From NCBI RefSeq assembly GCF_028473665.1, contig NZ_CP098774.1, forward strand, positions 1,860,001 to 1,924,000: DNA of 64,000 bases, read 5' to 3'. Of the stretch, positions 8,503 through 16,014 are shown piece after piece; positions within the stretch are counted from its first letter, which is position 1; every line of letters begins with the position of its first letter. Origin of the DNA: Sphingomonas sp. QA11. GTDB lineage: Bacteria > Pseudomonadota > Alphaproteobacteria > Sphingomonadales > Sphingomonadaceae. Made by a program: the position numbers and the translations under genes. Below the pieces are notes generated by a model. The model did no database searches. It was not told the DNA's origin and worked only from the letters and a program-made list of their open reading frames with translations.

Positions 8503-9390
8503 CTATGGCGCCGTCATGGCCGCTGCCTCGCGATCGCGCGGATAGCCCAACCTGTCCATCATGAGACCATGCGCGCGCTCGAGCGAGGCCACAAGATCGC
8601 GATCAAGCAGCGCGCGACCTTCCCCGGGCTCTGCCCGGCGAAAGAAAGGGATTTCGGGTTTGAAGCGTTCCGAAAATCCATGTTCCAGCTCTTCCCGCTG
8701 GAGCCGCCCGAAATCCGTAAAGGCAATGGTGCGATCGACATCATCGGGCGCGACCCGAATTTTCAGGAACTCAAGCGCGCGCGTCAGCCATTCTGCCGGC
8801 GACGCCAGCAAATCCTCATAGCGGATGAGCAGGGTCGGCACAGCGTCCTGGTCGAGCCAGCTTGTGACGTGTGAACTCCAGTCCTGAGTCTTCTGGAATA
8901 TCTGCTTGGAGAAATGTTTCGGGATGCCCTGAAGGTCACCCTCCGGATCGTTCATGAAGGAGACCGTCCTGTCCGGGGACCAGTTCCAGAAGGTGGCGAG
9001 GGACAAGGCAATGTCGCGGGGATCCCGCACCAGGTAGAGCGCCACCTGGCCTGGGCTGGCTCCGTGGATCGGAATGCCCTCGCGATTGAAGCGATAGGCA
9101 TCGTGGCTTTTAAAAAAACATCGATCAGTCTCGGCGCGGGCTTCCGCGTCGCACAACCGGGGTCGCAGCAGGTCCTGCTCCTCGGCGGTCAGCAGCGAGG
9201 TTTCGATAAACGATGCCTCGTCAATGACGCTACGCGGCAAGGGCCCCGTGCCCACGGTGATTTGCTGATCCGGCGTCCACCGCGCCGCCTCGGGTTTCAG
9301 GAGATGCATCATCATCAGACGCATCCAGGTGTTCCCGGACTTCATGTACGACGCGATCCACACGGGACCATCCGGCCCGCCGGAGGACAT
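8503..9390 (-). CDS. PAPS-dependent sulfotransferase
   Basis: A 295-residue cytosolic sulfotransferase-family protein. The 5'-phosphosulfate loop reads YMKSGNTW near residue 15, a histidine lies in FKSHDAYRF, the 3'-phosphate site is VRDPRDIALS, and a RYEDLL segment follows. Near the C-terminus RRAEPGEGRALL resembles the last PAPS-binding loop. The ATG at 9390 shares its A with the TGA of the kinase gene (TGATG), so translation is probably coupled. An ATG at 9408 would add six residues. Context suggests a peptide hydroxyl, for example Tyr3 or Ser/Thr of the core, as substrate (inference). Confidence 0.85.
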   Translation of the reverse strand: MSSGGPDGPVWIASYMKSGNTWMRLMMMHLLKPEAARWTPDQQITVGTGPLPRSVIDEASFIETSLLTAEEQDLLRPRLCDAEARAETDRCFFKSHDAYRFNREGIPIHGASPGQVALYLVRDPRDIALSLATFWNWSPDRTVSFMNDPEGDLQGIPKHFSKQIFQKTQDWSSHVTSWLDQDAVPTLLIRYEDLLASPAEWLTRALEFLKIRVAPDDVDRTIAFTDFGRLQREELEHGFSERFKPEIPFFRRAEPGEGRALLDRDLVASLERAHGLMMDRLGYPRDREAAAMTAP

Positions 9391-10331
9391 CACACCAGCG
9401 ATTCCCAATGCGCCTTCAGGCAGGCGACGCTGCGCGGATTATCAGCAACGGCCACTGAGCGACGAAAGACATAGACGGGCACGCGATCGACAAGCTGCGC
9501 CATCAGCGCAAATCGCTGAGAGATATCGTTGATCTGGTTTGCGAGAAGACGGCGATAGCGCTGGTGATCCAGCACGACCGCAGCCTTCCCGGCGGCCAAC
9601 TGTTCGATGATCGGATCGGCACCATCCGGCAGGGCTTCGAGAATATAGATAGCGCGGAGCGGCAGCACGGTTTCAACACGCTGCGCCGGAAGCTCGACAT
9701 GGAATTTGTGGATCTGGCTTCGCACCGCCTTGCGGCGGTGGTCGGCCACCTCCATCCAGTCGATCACATCCTCCCACAAGCGGAACCTGCGCCCATCGGC
9801 CTGAAGGACGGGGAAGTCACCGCCAAGATTCAAAGCGGAAACGTCGTCGCTCACGATTTCGCAGCCACCATGCAGACAGAGGAGCGCCGCGAGCGTGGAC
9901 TTGCCTGCACCCGAGGCGCCGCTGAACGCGAACACACTGCCGTTAAACGCCACCGCCGATGCGTGCAGGACCAGCGCGCCCCGCTGGTAGAGCGCGATCG
10001 CGATCGCCGTTCCGATGATGAAGATCGCCGCATCGTCCAGCGCGACGCCATCCACAGGCTCGACAAGGATATCGGTGCCGGACGTTACCAGGAAACGCAC
10101 GACCCCGGGCACTTCAACCAGGAACGAAGGAGGGGCGCACTGCCAGTTCGGCCCGATCAGGACCGCGTCATCCAGAACAGCAGGAACGCTGCCAAGCCGG
10201 ATATATATATCGGCGTGCTCGCTGCCGCCGTCCTCGATACTGCCGTACAACGGGATATCCGACTGCACGCGCAAGCCGGATATCCGATAATATCGGGCTT
10301 CACCGACCAATACCGGCGCGGGCATGGGCAT
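9390..10331 (-). CDS. HPr-kinase-like protein, probable RiPP tailoring kinase
   Basis: 313 residues. The N-terminal half (1-115) is unlike HprK. The C-terminal half carries an HprK-type kinase core: H123 in LHASAVAF, Walker A S137-GASGAGKST, and D162-D163 in SDDVSAL. In the paeninodin lasso pathway a homologous kinase phosphorylates the C-terminal serine of the precursor (established for that system). The precursor here also ends in Ser and lies 35 bp upstream on the same strand. The canonical HprK is encoded separately at 44.4 kb, so this copy is not the housekeeping enzyme. Confidence 0.82.
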   Translation of the reverse strand: MPMPAPVLVGEARYYRISGLRVQSDIPLYGSIEDGGSEHADIYIRLGSVPAVLDDAVLIGPNWQCAPPSFLVEVPGVVRFLVTSGTDILVEPVDGVALDDAAIFIIGTAIAIALYQRGALVLHASAVAFNGSVFAFSGASGAGKSTLAALLCLHGGCEIVSDDVSALNLGGDFPVLQADGRRFRLWEDVIDWMEVADHRRKAVRSQIHKFHVELPAQRVETVLPLRAIYILEALPDGADPIIEQLAAGKAAVVLDHQRYRRLLANQINDISQRFALMAQLVDRVPVYVFRRSVAVADNPRSVACLKAHWESLV

Positions 10332-10366
10332 CCAGCCAGCGACCGAATGTCAGATCGAGCGAAGCG

Positions 10367-10525
10367 TCAGGACGCCGGGCCGGTCGTGGACGTGAATTCG
10401 GTTACCGTCCTGTATTTGCCCTGCGTCTCGCGATTCAGGTCATAGCGCTCGAAAGTGGGCGTCTCCCAAGACTTGCGATCGTTGGAAAGCGCGTTCCGCT
10501 TGGTCGACTGGGTCTCGTGATCCAT
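10367..10525 (-). CDS. Lasso-type RiPP precursor peptide
   Basis: A 52-residue ORF too short for routine gene calling. It begins MDHETQSTKRN; the leader contains W20-E-T-P23-T-F25 and ends T34-Q35, matching the lasso leader pattern (aromatic, P at +3, hydrophobic at +5, Thr at -2 from the cut). The predicted core is GKYRTVTEFTSTTGPAS: Gly1 and Glu8 would form an 8-residue macrolactam, leaving a nine-residue tail ending in Ser. The ATG follows GAGGG at a 9-nt distance. It sits first in a minus-strand operon with kinase, sulfotransferase and PqqD, with the cyclase divergent. The precursor role is inferred from motif plus context. Confidence 0.8.
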   Translation of the reverse strand: MDHETQSTKRNALSNDRKSWETPTFERYDLNRETQGKYRTVTEFTSTTGPAS

Positions 10526-10639
10526 CCCAATATTCCCTCAGTTACCTCGAAGCTGCGACAGACGCCATCGACGGTGACGGGCCCCGCGTCAAGACGATAT
10601 GGTGCAGTTGCGAACAAAGCTGCCATGCCGCAGGACGAA

Positions 10640-10648
10640 ATTATAACA
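10640..10648 (-). promoter_or_regulatory. Extended -10 promoter of the precursor operon
   Basis: On the minus strand the sequence reads TGTTATAAT, a perfect TATAAT hexamer with the TGn extension. No good -35 lies at 16-18 bp, which extended -10 promoters tolerate. It would start transcription near 10633 and leave a leader of about 108 nt before the precursor ATG. Confidence 0.6.
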
Positions 10649-10658
10649 ACATGTTGCT

Positions 10659-10681
10659 CGATTGTGACTCTTGCACAATCG
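10659..10681. promoter_or_regulatory. Dyad CGATTGTG-N7-CACAATCG, putative operator
   Basis: Perfect 8-bp inverted arms with a 7-nt spacer. The site begins 11 bp upstream of the extended -10 of the precursor operon, over its -35 region, and overlaps the possible rightward -35. A dimeric regulator bound here could control both directions. No regulator gene is visible inside the cluster. Confidence 0.5.
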
Positions 10682-10922
10682 GAGCGGGCTTGGCCAAAAT
10701 GAATTGCCCGGCGTTTCCCGGCCGCTGTGTTTTGCGGGCATCTTGCTGTTCCAGCCAGTCGGAAAACGCTCTACGGCAAACCATGCTCGCTTTCGAGATC
10801 CTTATCCTTCGCCACAGCGCCGGTTCGCATTTCCCCGGCGGGATTGCGGACCCATACCGCGTACCGCACCCGGAATTTCCGACGGAACCAGGGTGTCGCA
10901 TCGCACCGTGGCCGGGAATGCA

Positions 10923-12803
10923 ATGCGCCTGATCTGCGGCATATGGCATCTCGACGGCAAGCGAGCCGACCCCGCCATGCTCGATGCGATGGCGGCGGGA
11001 ATGATCGCGGCGGGGCTCGCCCCTGAGATACGCCACGCCGTGGGGGGTAATGTCGGCCTTGCCGAGGTCGATTTTGCGGCGGCGGCTTCCGGCACCTCAG
11101 TGCCCGTATCGAAAAGTGGCACCATGCTGGCGGCCGATCGCCGGCTCGACGCACCCGGGCAGCTTGCGGCATTGCTGGATTGTCCGGGCGCGGACCAGGA
11201 TATCCTCATCGAGAGGGCGATCGAGCGCTGGGGAAGCGACGCACCGGACCATTTGTCCGGGGACTTTTCCTTCGCCTATTGGGACGCCGGGGCAGGCCGC
11301 CTGCTGTGCGCGCGCGACATATTCGGGGTCAGGCCCTTTTATTACGCGTGGCGCCCGGGAGAGTGCTTTGCCTTCGCATCCTTTCCATCCGGTCTCCATG
11401 GCGGCGGGCTGGTGCGGCGAACATTCAACCGCAGGGCGCTGGCCCGTCACCTCGTCCAGCAGCAGAGCCCGGATGAAGCGTTGTTTGCTGGCATGGCACG
11501 CCTTCCCGCCGCCCATCTTCTCGAGGTTTCGGCGAACGGCTTGGCGGTGCGACGCTACTGGGCGCCGGATGAAGGAATTGCGGGTCGCCGGCATGTGATG
11601 CCTGACGAGGCCGCCATCGGCCTGCGCGCCCGGCTCGATGCCGCTGTCCGCAGCCGCCTGCCCCAATCCGGCGACGTTGCGGCGCATTTGAGCGGGGGGC
11701 TCGATTCGTCCGCCATTGCCACCCTGGCCGCACGCCAGCTTCACGAAAGCGGCCGACGCCTGCATGCTTGGTCGTTCCTCGACGTCCAGCGCAATGATGT
11801 CGTGCTCGACGATGAAACCGCTTTCGTTCAGGCGGTGCTGGAACAAGAACCTGCGATAGCCTGGACCGCGGTGCGCCCACCGCGCGATGATATCGACCCT
11901 GGGCCGTTCCATTCCGATCTTCCGGTATCGGTCGGGCCGGACGATCCGGATTGCGCGGTCTGCGCCGGCGCGGCTGCGGCTGGAGCCCATATCGTCCTGT
12001 CTGGCTGGGGCGGTGACGAAGCCGCCACCTTCAACGGGCGCGGCGCGCTGGCCGAGCTTTTCCTCAAGGGGCGGTGGCGTATGCTGGCCCGCGAATGCTC
12101 GGCGCTCAAGCGCGAACGCGGCATGAGGATCGCCGACATTCTGCGCGGAGAAGTGATCGGCTATCTGCTGCCCACCTTCTGGCACGCGGCGCGATCCCGC
12201 AAACGCGGCGACGGGCTAAGGCATCGCCTCCTGCGGTGCTTACCGAACGACATTGCGACGGCGCTCGGGAAAGATCGAGACGGAGCGCTGTCCATGGGAC
12301 CGGACGCGGGGGCAAACCGAGTACGGCTGATCGGTTCGCCCCATATCGCACAGCGATGCGAGAACTGGGCGGCGCAGGGCGCGCAGCATGGTGTCGCCTT
12401 CGCCTTCCCGATGCTCGACCGCCATGTGGTGGAGTATGCCCTGTCACTTCCCAGCGAGCTGTTCCTCCGTGACGGCTGGAAAAGGCGGGTGTTTCGCGAC
12501 GCGATGCAAGGGGTGCTGCCCGATATGATCCGCAAGCGCCACGCCAAGGCCACGCCCTTCCCGGCCCTTCCGCTGATCATGGCCGAGCAGAAGGAAAAGC
12601 TGGCGGCGCGGATCGAGGACGTGGCGACGAACGACATGGTTCAGTCCCTTCTCGATATCGGCACGCTGCGCGCGCAAGTCACCGCCCTGCCCGATCCGGC
12701 AAAGATCAAGACCAGCCTCAGCGGCAATCCGGCTCCCTCGGCCGATGCAGCTGCGCTGCGCCAAATCCTGCGCCTCGCCGCCTATATAGCCCAGGACCGT
12801 TGA
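10923..12803 (+). CDS. Asparagine-synthetase-like lasso macrocyclase (C protein)
   Basis: 626 residues in two domains. The N-terminal half resembles the class II glutaminase domain (MRLICGIWHLDG, then LSGDFSFAYWD and CARDIFGVRPFYY). The C-terminal half is an asparagine synthase ATP-pyrophosphatase with the PP-loop S257-GGLDSS and LSGWGGDEA. The usual catalytic Cys2 of glutaminases is displaced to Cys5, so amidotransfer is unlikely. Lasso C proteins instead adenylate the ring Asp/Glu and close the macrolactam. The first ATG with homology follows GGGAATGCA; the frame upstream is not conserved-looking. It is divergent from the precursor operon. Confidence 0.82.
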   Translation: MRLICGIWHLDGKRADPAMLDAMAAGMIAAGLAPEIRHAVGGNVGLAEVDFAAAASGTSVPVSKSGTMLAADRRLDAPGQLAALLDCPGADQDILIERAIERWGSDAPDHLSGDFSFAYWDAGAGRLLCARDIFGVRPFYYAWRPGECFAFASFPSGLHGGGLVRRTFNRRALARHLVQQQSPDEALFAGMARLPAAHLLEVSANGLAVRRYWAPDEGIAGRRHVMPDEAAIGLRARLDAAVRSRLPQSGDVAAHLSGGLDSSAIATLAARQLHESGRRLHAWSFLDVQRNDVVLDDETAFVQAVLEQEPAIAWTAVRPPRDDIDPGPFHSDLPVSVGPDDPDCAVCAGAAAAGAHIVLSGWGGDEAATFNGRGALAELFLKGRWRMLARECSALKRERGMRIADILRGEVIGYLLPTFWHAARSRKRGDGLRHRLLRCLPNDIATALGKDRDGALSMGPDAGANRVRLIGSPHIAQRCENWAAQGAQHGVAFAFPMLDRHVVEYALSLPSELFLRDGWKRRVFRDAMQGVLPDMIRKRHAKATPFPALPLIMAEQKEKLAARIEDVATNDMVQSLLDIGTLRAQVTALPDPAKIKTSLSGNPAPSADAAALRQILRLAAYIAQDR

Positions 12804-12821
12804 TCGCGCCCAGGCCTTTGT

Positions 12822-13883
12822 TCATTCTCCAGGCTCGGCCCAGATACTGAACGTCTCCCGATCATGGGCTCCAACTACGGCGACGGCCTGGCCAGCCACC
12901 ACATCCATCGTATCGCGAAACGGATAGAACAAGGTCGCCCAGCAGGACGAACTGCCAGGTCCGGGCCGATTCTCGTAAACGATCTCGTCGTCCATCTTCA
13001 GGCGGATCCATTGCAGCACGCCGTTGACGGGCCGGCCATCGGCGACCACCGTGGCACGCTGCTCCTGGGGACGGAACGGGCCACCCGACCGAAAGTCGAA
13101 TTGCATCAGATCCGCGCTCGAACTCCGAACGTCGAGGCTCGGGTCGCCGACAGCGTGCGGCCACACCGGGGATTCCAACAGATTGAACCCGGAAAGGTCG
13201 AATCCGTCGATAATTCCCATGCGCCGCTTTTCGAGAGCGCTGCTCCAGGCAAGTGCCACCCGGACAGTTCCCGCCTCCGGGATCATCCGTCCATCGGGCT
13301 TCAGCCAGCGGGCGGATTCTTCCATGACGGCGAGGCACCCCTCGCCGATCAGGTTGTTGCTGACGATCTCCGACACCAGCACATCCACGGGGCCGCCCAG
13401 ATCCCGCTCCACATCGAGCTTGGACGAATGCGTGGCAATCAGCCGGACACTGCCTGCAAACCCGTTCGCATCGAGAATCCGCGTCGCTGCCCCGGCGACC
13501 GCCGCATTCTGCTCACAGGTAACGACGTCCTGCGCTCCGGCACGTGCTGCCATCATCGCGAGCAACCCGGTACCCGTGCCGATATCCAGAACACGCGATC
13601 GGGGAGTTACGGCTCGGCGCAGGGCCTGGTCATAAGCCTGGTTACGGGCATGATCGCGCACGATCACGAAATGCCAGTCGGGCACCATTTCCTTCAGCAG
13701 CGTTTCTGCCGCGCGGGCGACAGAGGCCGGCGGCGCCATCGCAAGCACCTTGTGGACAAGTGCCGCCGCGCGATCGGGCCGAGTTCCGGTCATGGCCTTC
13801 GCGACGTTGACCAGGGCGCGCGGGTCGCCTGCTCCCTGTTCAGCAAGTATCTCAAGCGCGTCATGCATATCGGCTCTCACCAT
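12822..13883 (-). CDS. PRMT-like class I SAM methyltransferase
   Basis: 353 residues. A helical N-terminus (about 1-65) precedes a Rossmann methyltransferase with motif I VLDIGTGTGLLAMMAARAGA, the acidic end of strand 2 in VTCEQN, and SEIVSNNLIGEG, placed like the double-E loop of protein arginine methyltransferases. The rest looks like the PRMT beta-barrel. It converges on the cyclase with an 18-bp gap. Arg4 in the predicted core makes peptide arginine methylation an attractive but unproven idea. A ribosomal-protein-type methyltransferase is the alternative. Confidence 0.7.
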   Translation of the reverse strand: MVRADMHDALEILAEQGAGDPRALVNVAKAMTGTRPDRAAALVHKVLAMAPPASVARAAETLLKEMVPDWHFVIVRDHARNQAYDQALRRAVTPRSRVLDIGTGTGLLAMMAARAGAQDVVTCEQNAAVAGAATRILDANGFAGSVRLIATHSSKLDVERDLGGPVDVLVSEIVSNNLIGEGCLAVMEESARWLKPDGRMIPEAGTVRVALAWSSALEKRRMGIIDGFDLSGFNLLESPVWPHAVGDPSLDVRSSSADLMQFDFRSGGPFRPQEQRATVVADGRPVNGVLQWIRLKMDDEIVYENRPGPGSSSCWATLFYPFRDTMDVVAGQAVAVVGAHDRETFSIWAEPGE

Positions 13884-14108
13884 GCGCGGATCTCCAGGCG
13901 CTCCTCTGGACGACGGTGCGCACCCTCAGCCCGTTAAGACGTTCGGCGATCCGATGCGAATGGTGTTTTGCGACAAAAACATCCGATACGCGCGCTTGTG
14001 CGGCAGGAATCGAGCGGGTGACACAGCGCTCTTCTCGGCCTTGTCCAATCCGTCGCAATATCGGTTACATTCTGATGACATTGCGATGACTCGCGGCTAG
14101 TCTGCCCT

Positions 14109-14282
14109 GTGCTTTCAGACCCATCCCTGGTTGCGGCCCGCCGGCCCGAGCATGAGCTACGGGGTCAATGGGGCATCTACTCGGCCCGAAACGGTCGCTG
14201 GATAGATGTCGTCTTCGCCTCGGAACGTGAGGCAGTTGACTCGATCAGGGTACTCAATGGCGAACGGAACCGCCGCGGCTGA
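14109..14282 (+). CDS. Small hypothetical protein
   Basis: A 57-residue frame from a GTG. The product contains RGQWGIYSARNGRWIDVVFASEREA, which looks protein-like (amphipathic, one helix), and third positions are G/C-rich as in neighbouring genes. There is no strong ribosome site and I recognise no family. The start is uncertain. Confidence 0.35.
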   Translation: MLSDPSLVAARRPEHELRGQWGIYSARNGRWIDVVFASEREAVDSIRVLNGERNRRG

Positions 14283-14332
14283 GTCTCGACTTGCCGCCAG
14301 AACCAGCCAATATTGAAATCTTGGGCAGACAG

Positions 14333-14633
14333 CTAGAGGCGATGCAGGCGAAGCGGCTTGCTGTTCTCGCGCACGATAGTCCTCTTCGCTTCCAGATCCA
14401 ATTGCACGCCCTTGAGCCACCAGCCTGCCTTAGCCCCGCCCGGGAACAACGAGGCAGGCAATAGCGGCAGCAGTCGCTCCTTCTTCCGCTACCGTCAGTC
14501 CGGGCGTAATCGCCGGAAGAACCATCAGAAGGGCATCCCTCATCGCGTGATATTTGTCCGCGTCCACCCGCACCGGCCGGTCAGGGCTGTTCGGGTTCTC
14601 CATGGCCACCTTGGCGAGTCTCACGGCGGTCAT
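14333..14633 (-). pseudogene. DUF6958-like small protein, frameshifted
   Basis: The reading frame starts MTAVRLAKVAMENPN and runs to about 14478 (PAITPGLTVAE), then continues as a family-like end only in another frame: RLLPLLPASLFPGG, AGWWLKGVQLDLEAK and KPLRLHRL before a stop at 14333. Joining them needs a net one-base shift (an extra base or two lost bases) near 14475-14485. The start overlaps the stop of the GFA gene as ATGA, so the original gene was coupled to it. Family assignment is from memory of the sequence pattern. Confidence 0.6.
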
Positions 14634-15163
14634 GAGCGCAAGCCCGCGACGCCAGGCGCGCGAAAACCCATCGCTATCCAGGCGCGGAGTAGCCTCCACA
14701 TGAATTTCCCCGAATGCGTTGCGTAATTAGGCATGTCATCCGACAACACCACGCCGTCGCGCCGGTCCCGGGTCATCACGCGCATGTCGAGCGGCGGCGC
14801 GCCAGCCAGCCGGTCGCGATACACGCTCAGCCAATGGCCCTTGCTGAATTCAAGAAACATTGCCGAATTGCAGCATGTCGCCACCACGCGCCGCGTCGGC
14901 GCACCGGGGGTGAGACGATGCTCTTCCAGCTGATCGCCACCCTTGGCGCAGCGGATTCGATCCTTGCGTTGAAGCACGAAATCGGTGCCCCCGTCGGCAC
15001 CTAGCACCCGCGGCGCGCCGGCAAGCTGCTCGATCAACGCGCCAGCCTTCTGACAGCTCGCGCAATAACTGGAGACGCTCATGATCGGCGTACCGGTCAT
15101 TTCGAACGTCACAGCGCCGCATCGACACGAAGCAGTCAGGGATTCGGTCCGTTTCACGCTCAT
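14630..15163 (-). CDS. GFA-family zinc protein
   Basis: 177 residues similar to the glutathione-dependent formaldehyde-activating / CENP-V fold. The N-terminal C-R-C-G pair, CASC and later ATCC supply zinc ligands, and LEFSKGHWLSVYRDR fits the family. Most members are not true formaldehyde-GSH lyases, so the substrate is unknown. It is divergent from the TetR gene with 75 bp between, and is probably repressed by it. The downstream gene is frameshifted. Confidence 0.75.
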   Translation of the reverse strand: MSVKRTESLTASCRCGAVTFEMTGTPIMSVSSYCASCQKAGALIEQLAGAPRVLGADGGTDFVLQRKDRIRCAKGGDQLEEHRLTPGAPTRRVVATCCNSAMFLEFSKGHWLSVYRDRLAGAPPLDMRVMTRDRRDGVVLSDDMPNYATHSGKFMWRLLRAWIAMGFRAPGVAGLRS

Positions 15164-15192
15164 CGGATTCTCCGCTCGAAGTCTTGTATAGA

Positions 15193-15207
15193 ACTGTACC
15201 GTCCAGT
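15193..15207. promoter_or_regulatory. TetR operator candidate ACTGTACCGTCCAGT
   Basis: A 15-bp dyad (ACTGnAC-C-GTnCAGT) with one mismatched pair lies midway between the divergent GFA and TetR starts. This form is common for TetR regulators of this type and suggests autoregulation together with control of the GFA gene. Confidence 0.6.
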
Positions 15208-15238
15208 ACTAAGAGTCAACGGAGACCAGTGGCTGAAA

Positions 15239-15904
15239 ATGATGGCGGACGCGACAGACCCGATGGAGATCGAACCGACCAGCCGGTCTGAACGAAAACG
15301 GAAGGCGATCCTTGATGCAGCCACGGACATTTTCCTGCATCACGGTTATCTGGGCAGCAGCATGGACGAGGTTGCCGCGCGCGCGGCCGTTTCAAAACAG
15401 ACCGTCTACAAGCACTTCTCCAGCAAGGAGGCCCTGTTCGTCGCGATCGTCAGCGATATGACGGGCGCAGCCGGTGACAAGGTCCAGCGCGAAATCGCCG
15501 ATCTGGGCGAGCAGGATGACCCGGAAAGGCAGTTGCTGGCCTATGCCGAGCGGCAGCTCACATTAGTGCTGACACCGCGGCTGATGCAGTTGCGCCGCCT
15601 CGTCATCGGCGAAGCAGGACGCTTCCCCGAACTGGGCCGCGCACTCCAGGAAGGCGGCCCCGGGCGGGCCGTCGCCGGTCTCACCTCCGCCCTCGCGCGC
15701 TGGACCGAGCGCGGCCTGCTCGCGATCGGCGACCCGCAGGCAGCAGCGTCGCACTTCAACTGGCTGATAATGGGCGAACCGGTCAACCGGGCCATGTTTC
15801 TCGGCGACGCCGCCATCCCCGACCCGGCTGCATTGCGCCACCACGCAGCAGACGGGGTACGCGTGTTCCTCGCGGCCTATGGAAACCGCACTGGCGCCCC
15901 CTGA
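15239..15904 (+). CDS. TetR/AcrR-family transcriptional regulator
   Basis: 221 residues. The N-terminal HTH reads ILDAATDIFLHHGYLGSSMDEVAARAAVSKQTVYKHFSSKEALF, and the C-terminal ligand domain resembles the AefR-like TetR C-terminal type (LTLVLTPRLMQLRRLVIGEAGRFPELG). It would act as a dimeric repressor released by a small molecule. The adjacent dyad at 15193-15207 is its likely operator. The ligand is unknown. Confidence 0.88.
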   Translation: MMADATDPMEIEPTSRSERKRKAILDAATDIFLHHGYLGSSMDEVAARAAVSKQTVYKHFSSKEALFVAIVSDMTGAAGDKVQREIADLGEQDDPERQLLAYAERQLTLVLTPRLMQLRRLVIGEAGRFPELGRALQEGGPGRAVAGLTSALARWTERGLLAIGDPQAAASHFNWLIMGEPVNRAMFLGDAAIPDPAALRHHAADGVRVFLAAYGNRTGAP

Positions 15905-16014
15905 AGGTTCCGACGCCCCGACGATAGCGCAGCATGCCGGGCTATCGCGCTTGAGTCGGGTCACCCGATCAAATCATTCGATTTTCGCAAAGACCAACCG
16001 GGCAAAGAACCTGT

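Larger units (their letters stand above)
10526..10922. other. Divergent control region of the RiPP cluster
   Basis: About 400 bp without a convincing gene separates the precursor operon (leftward) from the cyclase (rightward). The cyclase frame is open through part of it from 10671, but that extension is not homologous to the family. The region holds the extended -10 and dyad described separately and a possible rightward promoter, TTGCAC at 10671 and CAAAAT at 10695. Confidence 0.5.

Noticed and set aside
10435..10626. 63-residue minus-strand frame overlapping the precursor
   Set aside because: A different frame from the precursor, without leader or ring features; the 10367-10525 frame has the motif and a ribosome site.
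10671..10922. N-terminal extension of the cyclase frame by 84 residues
   Set aside because: No homology before MRLICGIW, and the extension covers the promoter/operator region.
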